A DNA stretch of 6,751 nt from NCBI RefSeq assembly GCF_051710625.1, contig NZ_JBPESN010000099.1:1-6751 (forward strand), in the 5' to 3' direction. Shown piece after piece: positions 1 through 6,458 of the stretch. Below the pieces are notes generated by a model. It was not told where the DNA came from and ran no database searches. It worked only from the letters and a program-made list of their open reading frames with translations. The stretch's first letter is position 1; every line of letters starts with the position of its first letter. The stretch is from JBPESN01 sp051710625 (GTDB taxonomy: Bacteria; Pseudomonadota; Gammaproteobacteria; Enterobacterales; Enterobacteriaceae). A program made the position numbers and the translations under genes.

Positions 1-1
1 C

Positions 2-118
2 TATATCGTGGGATATTACAGCGCACTCAGGCCGCATGAATATAACGGTGGGTTGCCACCAAACAAATCAGAAAGTAGATACTGGAAAAACGCTAACGCG
101 GTGGCCAGTTTTAGTTGA
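2..118 (+). CDS. IS3-family transposase OrfB, C-terminal fragment
   Basis: Thirty-eight codons plus TGA are visible, open to the left window edge. The peptide carries YYSALRPHEYNGGLPPN followed by SRYWKN and ends AVASFS. The pattern YY..LRPH.YNGG is typical of the end of the DDE integrase-type catalytic domain in OrfB of IS3-family elements. The protein is the catalytic part of the transposase and is normally made by a programmed frameshift from OrfA to OrfB. The catalytic Asp/Asp/Glu residues lie upstream of the window, so activity cannot be judged. The stop codon lies inside the terminal inverted repeat, a compact arrangement usual for IS elements. Confidence 0.88.
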   Translation, partial: YIVGYYSALRPHEYNGGLPPNKSESRYWKNANAVASFS

Positions 119-126
119 CCACTACA
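100..126. repeat. Right terminal inverted repeat of the IS
   Basis: Read on the minus strand it starts TGTAGTGGTCAACT and ends TGGCCACC. The matching left end of the same IS type is at 6459-6485. The outer seven bases (TGTAGTG) and inner eight bases (TGGCCACC) are identical; the mismatches lie in between. The repeat overlaps the final codons and stop of OrfB. Confidence 0.8.
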
Positions 127-308
127 CCGGAGCTAATTTCAATGGCGTCCTTGCGCACCAGCGCCTTCGACTGCTCTTCCGCCGCATTGGGCGGACGAAA
201 CCCCAGACGCGACGCAATCTCGGCACGCGTGGGGGCCATGCCGGTCTGCGTGACATGGCCGCGGATCAGGTCAAAAACCTCTTGTTATCTGGTGGTTAGC
301 GCTTTTAT
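127..308 (-). pseudogene. lexA: lexA pseudogene: N-terminal DNA-binding domain only
   Basis: Minus-strand translation gives (I)KALTTR*QEVFDLI, then TQTG, PTRAEIASRLGF, PNAAEE and finally AIEISSG. This follows E. coli LexA codons 1 to 60 without a gap. LexA is the self-cleaving repressor of the SOS response; this part is its winged-helix operator-binding domain. Damage seen: the start codon is ATA (306-308) instead of ATG; codon 8 is TAA (285-287) where E. coli has Gln; the recognition-helix region carries Ser39 to Pro, His46 to Gln and Leu47 to Ser (E. coli numbering); and the gene ends after codon 60 at the IS boundary, so the linker and the whole Ser/Lys protease domain are missing here. 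The upstream leader and SOS operator are still present. This copy cannot make functional LexA. Whether another lexA exists elsewhere is unknown. Confidence 0.93.
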
Positions 309-316
309 TCCGTCCC

Positions 317-333
317 CTGTTTTGTTTATACAT
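317..333 (-). promoter_or_regulatory. Decayed second LexA operator
   Basis: E. coli lexA has two tandem operators. The second position here reads, on the plus strand, CTGTTTTGTTTATACAT. One CTG half-site remains, but the other half is changed and one base appears to have been gained, breaking the CTG-N10-CAG spacing. It is followed on the minus strand by GGGACGGA directly before the ATA codon, which corresponds to the E. coli lexA ribosome-binding leader. Confidence 0.55.
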
Positions 334-338
334 TCTTT

Positions 339-354
339 CTGAGAGTATATACAG
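339..354 (-). promoter_or_regulatory. LexA operator (SOS box) of the dead lexA gene
   Basis: The minus strand reads CTGTATATACTCTCAG, a CTG-N10-CAG match to the LexA consensus, and differs from the first E. coli lexA operator by one base as I recall it. It lies 30 bases before the lost lexA start codon, the same layout as in E. coli. It should still bind LexA if the organism has any. Confidence 0.85.
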
Positions 355-372
355 CTCATTGCCAATTGAAAA
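344..372 (-). promoter_or_regulatory. Remnant lexA promoter
   Basis: On the minus strand there is a -10 box TATACT (344-349), inside the SOS operator as in E. coli lexA, and a -35-like hexamer TTTTCA (367-372) with a 17-base spacer. It would now drive only the lexA relic. Confidence 0.5.
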
Positions 373-421
373 CCGAAAACGCGCGAAATAGGGTGTCATT
401 CACGATAATATAGGCCCCTCG

Positions 422-441
422 CCGTTGCGTTGCGGCAACGG
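422..441. other. Perfect 7-bp hairpin
   Basis: CCGTTGC, a 6-base loop, then GCAACGG. No run of T follows on the plus strand and no run of A precedes it, so it is not a standard intrinsic terminator. It is preceded by an AT-rich GATAATATA (404-412). Its role is unknown; it could belong to the plsB leader or be a remnant. Confidence 0.4.
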
Positions 442-635
442 GGGCGCCCAAGCACGGAAAGTGGCAGCGTTTACGCCATGGTCAGATGCCCCTGGATTAT
501 TCACCGCCGCCGGCGGATTAGCGGCAAGTATCAGAAAACTCAAACCCAGCGGGCATCATTTTTGCGCGCGATACTGCAGCGGCGGCCGCTGTGGCCCCGG
601 ACGGTGGCGCCGCCACAGATCCGCCGCGCGGTTTC

Positions 636-644
636 TGGTATGCT
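636..644 (+). promoter_or_regulatory. Candidate plsB promoter (extended -10)
   Basis: TGGTATGCT fits the extended -10 pattern TGnTAtnnT and lies about 35 bases before the plsB start codon. There is no good -35 box at the usual distance, as is acceptable for extended -10 promoters. The call rests on one hexamer plus TG, so it is weak. Confidence 0.3.
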
Positions 645-679
645 TGCATAGCATTGCTAACAAGAGGCTTCACAGAGAT

Positions 680-3139
680 ATGTCAGGTTGGCGTAGAATT
701 TATTATACGTTGTTGGATTTACCGCTAAAGTTGCTGGTAAGAAGTAAAGTCATTCCGACCGATCCGCGCGTTGAAGCCGGCCTTGATCCCCGGCAGCCCA
801 TGATGTATGTGCTGCCCTATAACTCCAAAGCGGACCTGCTCACCCTGCGTATGCAATGCCTGAAACAGGGTTTGCCCGACCCGCTGACGCCGCTTGATAT
901 CGACGGCGTCACCCTGCCGCGTTATGTATTTATTCATGACGGTCCGCGCGTGCTGACGTGGTACGCGGAAAAGTCACAGTCCGTTTCGCTGTTTCATAAC
1001 TACCTCGATTTGCACCGCTCCAATCCTGCTCTGGATGTACAGTTGGTGCCGGTATCGGTCATGTTTGGCCGTTCGCCCGGCAGGGAGTCGCAAACCTCCC
1101 AGCCGGCACCGCAGTTGCGCTTGCTGAACGGTATCGAAAAGTTCTTCGCGGTGCTGTGGCTCGGGCGCGACAGTTTCGTGCGATTTTCGCGGCCGCTGTC
1201 GTTGCGCTATATGGCCACCAAGCACGGCACCGACAAGTCTATCGCCCAGAAACTGGCCCGGGTGGCGCGCATTCACTTCGCCCGGCAGCGGCTAGTGGCG
1301 GCGGGGCCGCGCCTGCCGGTGCGCCAGGATTTGTTTAATAAGCTGCTGGCGTCTAAAGCCATTGAAAAAGCGGTGGAGGATGAGGCGCGCAGCAAGAAGA
1401 TCTCGGTAGAAAAGGCGCAACAGAATGCGATTGAACTCATGGAGGAAATCGCCGCCGACTTCTCGTATGAAGCGATCCGCCTTTCCGACCGGGTTCTTAG
1501 CTGGACCTGGAACCGGCTGTATCAAGGGCTGAACGTACGCAACGCCGAACGGGTGCGTCAGCTGGCCGAAGAAGGCCATGAGATCGTCTATGTGCCATGC
1601 CACCGCAGCCATATAGATTATCTGCTGCTTTCCTACGTGCTTTACCATCAAGGGCTGGTGCCGCCGCACATCGCCGCCGGCATTAACCTCAATTTCTGGC
1701 CGGCAGGGCCGATTTTCCGCCGTCTGGGTGCATTTTTTATTCGCCGCACGTTCAAAGGCAACAAGCTTTATTCCACGATTTTCCGCGAGTACCTGGGCGA
1801 GTTATTCACCCGCAGCTATTCAGTGGAATATTTCGTCGAAGGCGGCCGTTCCCGTACCGGACGGCTGCTGAAGCCGAAAACCGGCACGCTGACCATGACC
1901 ATCCAGGCCATGTTGCGCGGCGGCAATCGCCCTATTACGCTGGTGCCAATTTACGTCGGCTATGAACATGTGATGGAAGTGGCGACTTATGCCAAAGAAT
2001 TGCGCGGCGCGGTCAAAGAGAAAGAGGGGCTTTGGCAAATGATGCGCGGATTGCGCAAGCTGCGCAATCTCGGCCAGGGTTATGTCAACTTTGGCGACCC
2101 CCTGCCCCTGGTGACCTGGCTGTCGCAACAGGTGCCGCAGTGGCGCGATTCGGTCAACCCGATAGAGGCCCACCGCCCCGGCTGGCTGGCGCCGGCGGTG
2201 GATGAGATTGCCGCCACCCTCATGGTGCGGATCAACAACGCCGCTGCAGCCAACGCCATCAATTTGTGCTCCAGCGTGCTGCTGGCCTCTCGCCAGCGCT
2301 CGCTTACCCGCCCGCAGTTGCTGGCGCAGCTGGCCTGCTATCTTGAGCTACTACGTAATGTGCCCTATGCGCCGGACATCACGGTGCCCGATCTGACGCC
2401 GGAGGCGTTGTTAGCCCATGCTCTGGCGATGAACAAGTTCACCGTCGAGCATGACGCCATCGGCGATATCATCTGCTTGTCGCGCGATCAGGCCGTGTTA
2501 ATGACCTATTACCGCAACAATATTCAGCATCTCTTGATTCTGCCGTCACTGGTGGCAAGTATCATTTGCAGTCATCCGGGGATCGAATGCGCCCCGCTGC
2601 AACAGCGGATCACGCTTCTCTATCCGCTGTTAAAAGCGGAGCTGTTTATGCGGTACAGCAAGCAAGAGTTACCGCCGGTTATCGACAGCCTCATCGCCGA
2701 ACTGGCGCGTCAGGGACTGGTGGACGCGCAGGAAACACGGCTATATCCGGCGCAAACGCGTATGCATGTTTTGCAACTGTTGGCCGCAAGTGTCAACGAG
2801 ACGCTGCAGCGGTATGCCATTACCTTTTCGTTATTACGCGCCAATCCGCAGCTTAACCGCGGAACGCTGGAAAAAGAGAGCCGCATTATGGCTCAGCGGC
2901 TATCGGTACTGCACGGCATCAACGCGCCGGAATTTTTTGATAAAGCGGTGTTCTCAACGCTGGTGGCGACGCTGCGCGCCGAGGAATATATCAGCGATAC
3001 CGGCGATGTTATTAACGAAAAGGTCAGTGAGATGTGCGACATTCTCGGTCAATTAATTACTCCCGACGTGCTTGGCACTATCGAAAGCGCCAGCTTACTG
3101 GCAAACGGGCCGGCGAGTGCGACGCTGCCGGCGGAATAG
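680..3139 (+). CDS. plsB: Glycerol-3-phosphate 1-O-acyltransferase PlsB
   Basis: PlsB is an inner-membrane enzyme that transfers a fatty acyl chain from acyl-ACP or acyl-CoA to position 1 of sn-glycerol 3-phosphate, giving lysophosphatidic acid, the entry step of phospholipid synthesis. The protein has 819 residues (E. coli about 807). Acyltransferase motifs are in order: HRSHID at 308-313 with the catalytic His308 and Asp313, the FFIRR block at 352-356, FVEGGRSRTG at 385-394, and VPIYVGYEHV at 422-431. ATG at 680 is chosen because MSGWRRIYY matches the E. coli N-terminus. The frame is open upstream to 425 but without PlsB-like sequence. The ribosome-binding site is weak (AAGAGG at 662-667). 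Extra length is spread over small insertions and a C-terminal tail (ANGPASATLPAE). There are no stops or missing motifs: the gene looks intact although neighbours on both sides are decayed. Confidence 0.97.
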   Translation: MSGWRRIYYTLLDLPLKLLVRSKVIPTDPRVEAGLDPRQPMMYVLPYNSKADLLTLRMQCLKQGLPDPLTPLDIDGVTLPRYVFIHDGPRVLTWYAEKSQSVSLFHNYLDLHRSNPALDVQLVPVSVMFGRSPGRESQTSQPAPQLRLLNGIEKFFAVLWLGRDSFVRFSRPLSLRYMATKHGTDKSIAQKLARVARIHFARQRLVAAGPRLPVRQDLFNKLLASKAIEKAVEDEARSKKISVEKAQQNAIELMEEIAADFSYEAIRLSDRVLSWTWNRLYQGLNVRNAERVRQLAEEGHEIVYVPCHRSHIDYLLLSYVLYHQGLVPPHIAAGINLNFWPAGPIFRRLGAFFIRRTFKGNKLYSTIFREYLGELFTRSYSVEYFVEGGRSRTGRLLKPKTGTLTMTIQAMLRGGNRPITLVPIYVGYEHVMEVATYAKELRGAVKEKEGLWQMMRGLRKLRNLGQGYVNFGDPLPLVTWLSQQVPQWRDSVNPIEAHRPGWLAPAVDEIAATLMVRINNAAAANAINLCSSVLLASRQRSLTRPQLLAQLACYLELLRNVPYAPDITVPDLTPEALLAHALAMNKFTVEHDAIGDIICLSRDQAVLMTYYRNNIQHLLILPSLVASIICSHPGIECAPLQQRITLLYPLLKAELFMRYSKQELPPVIDSLIAELARQGLVDAQETRLYPAQTRMHVLQLLAASVNETLQRYAITFSLLRANPQLNRGTLEKESRIMAQRLSVLHGINAPEFFDKAVFSTLVATLRAEEYISDTGDVINEKVSEMCDILGQLITPDVLGTIESASLLANGPASATLPAE

Positions 3140-3167
3140 CGGCTACGCTGCCCTTTGCGTTCCGCGG

Positions 3168-3285
3168 CTATAGCATCACGCCGCCTTTGTAGACACCTTC
3201 GCCGGCGCCGATCACCGCCGGCGTTACTTTATAGGCACTGGCGACCTCTTCCAGCGCGCCGGAAGACCTGTTGGCGCCAGCGCGG
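3168..3285 (-). pseudogene. Possible 3' remnant of an unidentified gene
   Basis: Between the convergent plsB and ubiA genes the minus strand has an open, coding-like stretch ending in TAG (3168-3170). Its last residues include SSGALEEVASAYKVTP, then VIGAGEGVYKGG and VML. The codon choice is like that of the neighbouring real genes, with GC-rich third positions. There is no convincing start codon and the upstream part becomes arginine-rich and unlike a protein, so it would be a broken tail. I do not recognise the family. The alternative is a chance reading frame in GC-rich intergenic DNA. Confidence 0.28.
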
Positions 3286-3318
3286 CGCAGGCGCGCTGAA
3301 ACGCATTTAAGACAGGAG

Positions 3319-4188
3319 TCAATGGGGCAGTAAGCTCAGCAAAATGCCGATAAAAATCAGCATCCCGACGAGGTTATTATTTAAAAACGCCCGGAAGCAG
3401 GCCTCCCGTTCACGGTCGGCGATAAGCTTTTGCTGCCAGAGGAATAACCCTGCCGCGCCCGCCAGCGCCAGATAGTAGATCCTGCCAAGTCCGAGCTGCC
3501 AGCCGATAACGCCCAGCAGCAGTAGCGTCGCCAATTGCAGCAACCCGATGATAAGCTTATCGAAACGCCCAAACAGGATAGCGGTGGATTTGACACCGAT
3601 GCGCAGATCATCATCCCGATCCACCATGGCATATTGGGTGTCGTAAGCCATCGTCCAGGTAATATTCGCCAGGAACAGCAGCCAACAGCTTAAAGGTAAG
3701 GACTGACTTACTGCGGTGAACGCCATCGGTATCGACCAGCCGAACGCCGCACCCAGCACCAGCTGCGGCAAATGCGTATACCGCTTCATGAAGGGGTAAA
3801 CCCAGGCTAACGCCAGCGCCACCGTCGACAGCGCGATGGTCATGCTATTTAGCGTCAACACCAGCGCAAAAGAGATCCCCACCAGCGTCCCGAACAACAG
3901 TTTGGCTTCTTTTTCACCTATCGCCCCGCTGGGCAACGGGCGGGCGCGGGTGCGTTGAACATGACCATCTATTTTACGGTCCGCATAATCGTTTATCACG
4001 CAGCCGGCGGCGCGCATGAAGAAGACACCCAGAATGAACACTGTTAACGTTCCCAGCGCAGGTATAGCCATACCCGCCAGCCACAAAGCCCATAGCGTCG
4101 GCCACAGCAGCAGCGAGCCGATAGGCTTATCGATTCGCATCAAACGGCACCATACCTGCCATCTATCCTGTGTCAGACTGTGATCCAA
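3319..4188 (-). CDS. ubiA: 4-hydroxybenzoate octaprenyltransferase UbiA
   Basis: UbiA is a membrane prenyltransferase that attaches the polyprenyl tail to 4-hydroxybenzoate, the second step of ubiquinone synthesis. It has 289 residues (E. coli 290). Both Asp-rich diphosphate/Mg2+ motifs are present: NDYADRKID at 66-74 and YDTQYAMVDRDD at 182-193. The rest is a series of hydrophobic helices, about nine, as usual for the family. The start is TTG at 4186-4188: MDHSLTQDR aligns with the known N-terminus MEWSLTQNK of E. coli, and AGGAG lies seven bases upstream. It is the second gene of a ubiC-ubiA operon, with 12 bases between the ubiC stop and the ubiA start. The gene looks intact. A TTG start may lower its translation. 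Confidence 0.97.
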   Translation of the reverse strand: MDHSLTQDRWQVWCRLMRIDKPIGSLLLWPTLWALWLAGMAIPALGTLTVFILGVFFMRAAGCVINDYADRKIDGHVQRTRARPLPSGAIGEKEAKLLFGTLVGISFALVLTLNSMTIALSTVALALAWVYPFMKRYTHLPQLVLGAAFGWSIPMAFTAVSQSLPLSCWLLFLANITWTMAYDTQYAMVDRDDDLRIGVKSTAILFGRFDKLIIGLLQLATLLLLGVIGWQLGLGRIYYLALAGAAGLFLWQQKLIADREREACFRAFLNNNLVGMLIFIGILLSLLPH

Positions 4189-4195
4189 CGGAATT

Positions 4196-4200
4196 CTCCT
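4196..4200 (-). promoter_or_regulatory. ubiA ribosome-binding site deciding a TTG start
   Basis: The minus strand reads AGGAG directly after the ubiC TAA stop, then seven bases, then TTG. The good Shine-Dalgarno match, the spacing and the homology of the first residues together fix the non-ATG start of ubiA. Confidence 0.8.
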
Positions 4201-4734
4201 TTACTGTTGTGGCGCATCGTCGCCGCTGATATACAGCGGGCAGTCGGGTAAAAATGCTTCCGTCAGCAGCAACGGTTGCCCCTCTGGAAGCCGCAGTCGG
4301 GCACGCCGCGCCCATAATGTGCCAACCCGACCGAATTGGATAACGTCGCGCGCCGGCGGACGGTGACGGAACAGCCATTGCCCCAGCGGCACATCCCCCA
4401 GCCTCAGCACCTGCTGCGCTGGCCCCGCCGCCGCGGCGGCGGGCACCAACGTGCGCGCGGTCAACCAAGGACGGTCATGGCTATACAGCACCACCTCCCG
4501 GAGCCAGAATCCCCCGCAATCCGGCAATAGCGCCGCCTCCCCCGCTTCGATGCAGGCGGGGACAAACCCTTCGCGATAGCGCCGGACGCGAATTTTCCCG
4601 CAGTGCTTTTCAAGGCGTCGAGTCATCGACCCGCGCTCGGTCAGCCAGCTTCGCGTGGTGTCGTCGGGCCACGCCGGTGGCTCCTGGAGCCAGCGAATAC
4701 CGTCAAGTAGCGCCACTATGGCCTGATCCTGCAT
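4201..4734 (-). CDS. ubiC: Chorismate pyruvate-lyase UbiC
   Basis: UbiC is a small cytoplasmic enzyme that splits chorismate into pyruvate and 4-hydroxybenzoate, the first committed step of ubiquinone synthesis; its product is the UbiA substrate. It has 177 residues (E. coli 165). Family landmarks are visible: SMTRRLE at 36-42, FWLRE at 76-80, GDVPLG at 113-118, and LLLTEAFLPDCPLY at 155-168. Arg79, Leu117 and Glu159 correspond to the active-site Arg76, Leu114 and Glu155 of the E. coli enzyme. Where the E. coli protein ends after PLY, this one has nine more residues, ISGDDAPQQ. ATG at 4734 matches the length of the E. coli N-terminus; the ribosome-binding site is weak (GGGAG about 11 bases upstream). 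Overall identity to E. coli looks moderate, but the catalytic residues are kept, so it is probably functional. Confidence 0.95.
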   Translation of the reverse strand: MQDQAIVALLDGIRWLQEPPAWPDDTTRSWLTERGSMTRRLEKHCGKIRVRRYREGFVPACIEAGEAALLPDCGGFWLREVVLYSHDRPWLTARTLVPAAAAAGPAQQVLRLGDVPLGQWLFRHRPPARDVIQFGRVGTLWARRARLRLPEGQPLLLTEAFLPDCPLYISGDDAPQQ

Positions 4735-4764
4735 AGGGTTCGCGCTCCCGTATTCAAAGATTTC

Positions 4765-4793
4765 ATTGTAGCCCAGAACCCCCGTTCATTGAC
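4765..4793 (-). promoter_or_regulatory. Candidate ubiC-ubiA promoter
   Basis: The minus strand has a strong -10 box, TACAAT (4765-4770), placed about 30 bases before the ubiC ATG. The -35 position with a 17-base spacer (4788-4793) reads GTCAAT, a poor match. A weak -35 may mean the promoter needs an activator or is simply low in strength. Confidence 0.45.
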
Positions 4794-4905
4794 ATGCCGT
4801 AAACACAATTCAGCGCGTCATGCACACTGCGGGCCACGGCGGCCGCGACGATAAACAGTAGGCGCGCGCAGCGGTAAAAACACCACGTTCAGGAGCGTCT
4901 GTCGG

Positions 4906-4930
4906 AAAAAAAGGCCTACCGGAGGAAACC
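4906..4930 (-). terminator. Weak intrinsic terminator after yjbH
   Basis: On the minus strand a short imperfect hairpin (4913-4930; GG and CCT pairing with AGG and CC around the loop CCGGT, with a 3-base bulge) is followed by seven T (4906-4912). It lies 28 bases after the yjbH stop. The stem is short, so termination would be inefficient at best. Confidence 0.35.
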
Positions 4931-4958
4931 ATTTGCATTGTGAATCGCGCCAGCGCGC

Positions 4959-6458
4959 TTATTCCACCGCGGGCGACCGTTCTTCGGTCAGGCCATACAG
5001 GTGGTATTTGCGTCCCACCATCTGGCCGCCGTCGCGGGTGAGCGGCGTCCAGTTGAACTGCACACGGGTCCGGTTCGGCGTAACCGTCAGGACGTCCAGC
5101 GGGATTGAGAGATAGAAGCCTTTAGTAAAGGAACCTTCACCGTATTCCTCTTTCGAGACATTGGTGAAGGTCGCATACGCACCGGCGGTGTGATACCACT
5201 GTCGAAACGTTTCGAGAGGTCAAACGTTACCCCTTTGTCCTTCGCCAAATATTGCCCAACGCTTGCCTTGACCAAAACGCCCTTCAGGAAGGTCGGCTGC
5301 CAATAGCCCGTTAAATTACCGGTGGCGACTTTATAGTCGGTGAACTTTATCATATTGTCTTAATCGCACTGTTTGACCTAGTTACCGTCAACGCCCACTG
5401 CCCAGTTGCTGTTTAGCGGACAGTAAAGCAGCTCGCCGCCGCCGTACATCATTTCCAGGTAACCACCGTACAGCTGGCCATGCCAGCCATCGCCCAGGCG
5501 ATCGATGTAAGTGGTCTGCAATTTGCTGATATAAATGTCATTTTACACGTAGGAACGGATGTGCGTACGTGCCCGTGGCAAATGGGAATCTGACGGCAGT
5601 TAGGTGTAGTTGAATTTATCGTAGTTGTTAACGATGTTGCCAAACAGGCTACCCGACAACGACCAGTGATTGGTCAGCCAGTTAATTGGCCGTGCCTTCC
5701 ACGCCAATCTGCTACATGTAAAAGCTTTCCGGGCCGCCGAAGGATTGATTCAGCACCGGCGCCCAACTCAGCTGCAGCCGGCTGCGATCAATATAATAGC
5801 CTTGCTCGGCGGTTTTCGGCACGTCAGGCTCGACGCGGCGCTGAATCAACGGCTGCTCATGGCCCAGCGGGTAGCCTTCCAGCGTATCCTGCAGGTTGCG
5901 CACATTGGTTTTGGTCGTCACCATCGGCATATTTTCGCGCGTTTCGGTGACTTTCAGCGTATCGATATTTTCCGGCAGATTATTCACCATAATGCGGTTG
6001 GCGCGATCCACGCCTTCCGCGCTATCGCGGTACTTATACTGCTGGCCGGTCATATACATGGTATGACCTTTAACCTGAATATGCGGCGACGAATAACCAG
6101 CGTTGCTCTGCATGTCGGTCAACTGGTGCGCTACGACCTGATGTTGCAGGATCTCCGATTGCGGATGCGGGGCGTAATCCGGTTTCTTCTCGCCGATATG
6201 CTGCTGTTTGAGATCGTTGAAGTTGGTGCGCAGCGTAAAACCGAACATGAAGGTATTGCCGTGCTCGTAGCTTACGTTAATATCCGCCCAATCGGCGACG
6301 CGGTAAATTGCCCCGACCTTGACGGGTGATTTCTGATCGAGGGTTCCGGCGAAATCATCCTGGCAATTGTTGCCTTCATACTCGACTTTCAGGCGCAGCG
6401 GCTGCCAGGGCGTTTGGTATTCAACGCCGCCAAAGACGGCCGAAGGCCCGTGGGAAAA
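4959..6458 (-). pseudogene. yjbH: yjbH pseudogene, truncated and multiply broken
   Basis: YjbH is an outer-membrane-associated protein encoded in the yjbEFGH operon, which serves extracellular polysaccharide production in enterobacteria. About 500 codons remain of roughly 700; the N-terminal part is cut off by the IS at 6459. The first residues after the junction are FSHGPSAVFGGVEYQ. Further landmarks are GNTFMFG, LRTNFNDL, PVLNQSFGGPESFYM, VKASVGQYLA, KRFDSG and NWTPLTRDGGQ. Damage: in-frame stops at 5712-5714 (TAG), 5600-5602 (TAA), 5543-5545 (TAA, replacing Gln), 5378-5380 (TAG, replacing Tyr) and 5360-5362 (TAA); a one-base insertion near 5687; and a second frameshift near 5188-5193. The original stop is the TAA at 4959-4961 after ERSPAVE. 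The part 5715-6458 is still fully open, so the C-terminal half carries all the visible lesions. It is certainly non-functional. Confidence 0.95.

Larger units (their letters stand above)
1..126 (+). mobile_element. Right-hand end of an IS3-family insertion sequence
   Basis: This is the 3' part of an IS that begins outside the window. It holds the end of OrfB (stop at 116-118) and a terminal inverted repeat that finishes with ACTACA at 126. The boundary at 126/127 is set in two ways. The reverse complement of 100-126 resembles the left end of the IS at 6459-6485 (20 of 27 positions identical by eye, both beginning TGTAGTG and ending TGGCCACC). Recognisable lexA sequence also starts immediately at 127. 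The target-site duplication cannot be checked because the other flank is outside the window. The assignment to IS3 family rests on the OrfA/OrfB protein sequences and is firm; the subgroup is not decided. Confidence 0.88.
355..679. other. Non-coding gap between lexA relic and plsB; dgkA not found
   Basis: In E. coli the short dgkA gene (diacylglycerol kinase, 122 residues) lies between lexA and plsB, divergent from plsB. I translated the minus strand here in all frames and found no DgkA-like peptide, neither the N-terminal amphipathic part nor the membrane segments. The stretch contains a perfect hairpin at 422-441, GC-rich sequence from about 540 to 630, and a candidate plsB promoter near 636-644. 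The plsB frame happens to stay open back to 425, but that extension does not resemble PlsB. Confidence 0.6.
4735..4958. other. Intergenic region between yjbH relic and ubiC
   Basis: This stretch holds a weak terminator-like structure after yjbH and a candidate ubiC promoter. In E. coli, psiE, xylE and the mal genes lie between yjbH and ubiC; none is recognisable here as an intact gene. A minus-strand stretch around 4800-4885 encodes hydrophobic peptides in two frames (FLPLR, then LLFIVAAAVARSV). These might be a scrap of psiE, but the resemblance is too slight to annotate. Confidence 0.5.

Noticed and set aside
36..342. Two short plus-strand open frames over the IS tail and lexA
   Set aside because: They are out of frame with the OrfB tail and antisense to the lexA relic.
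425..679. In-frame extension of plsB back to TTG at 425 (85 extra residues)
   Set aside because: The extra peptide is Arg/Gly-rich and unlike PlsB, and the known N-terminus begins at the ATG at 680. The openness follows from high GC.
3199..3224. CGCCGGCG inverted pair as a bidirectional terminator
   Set aside because: There is no T-run on either side and it lies within the coding-like minus-strand stretch, so GC-rich codons explain it.
5670..6329. 219-codon open frame on the plus strand
   Set aside because: It is antisense to the yjbH relic, whose minus-strand translation aligns clearly with YjbH. The plus-strand peptide has no recognisable features.
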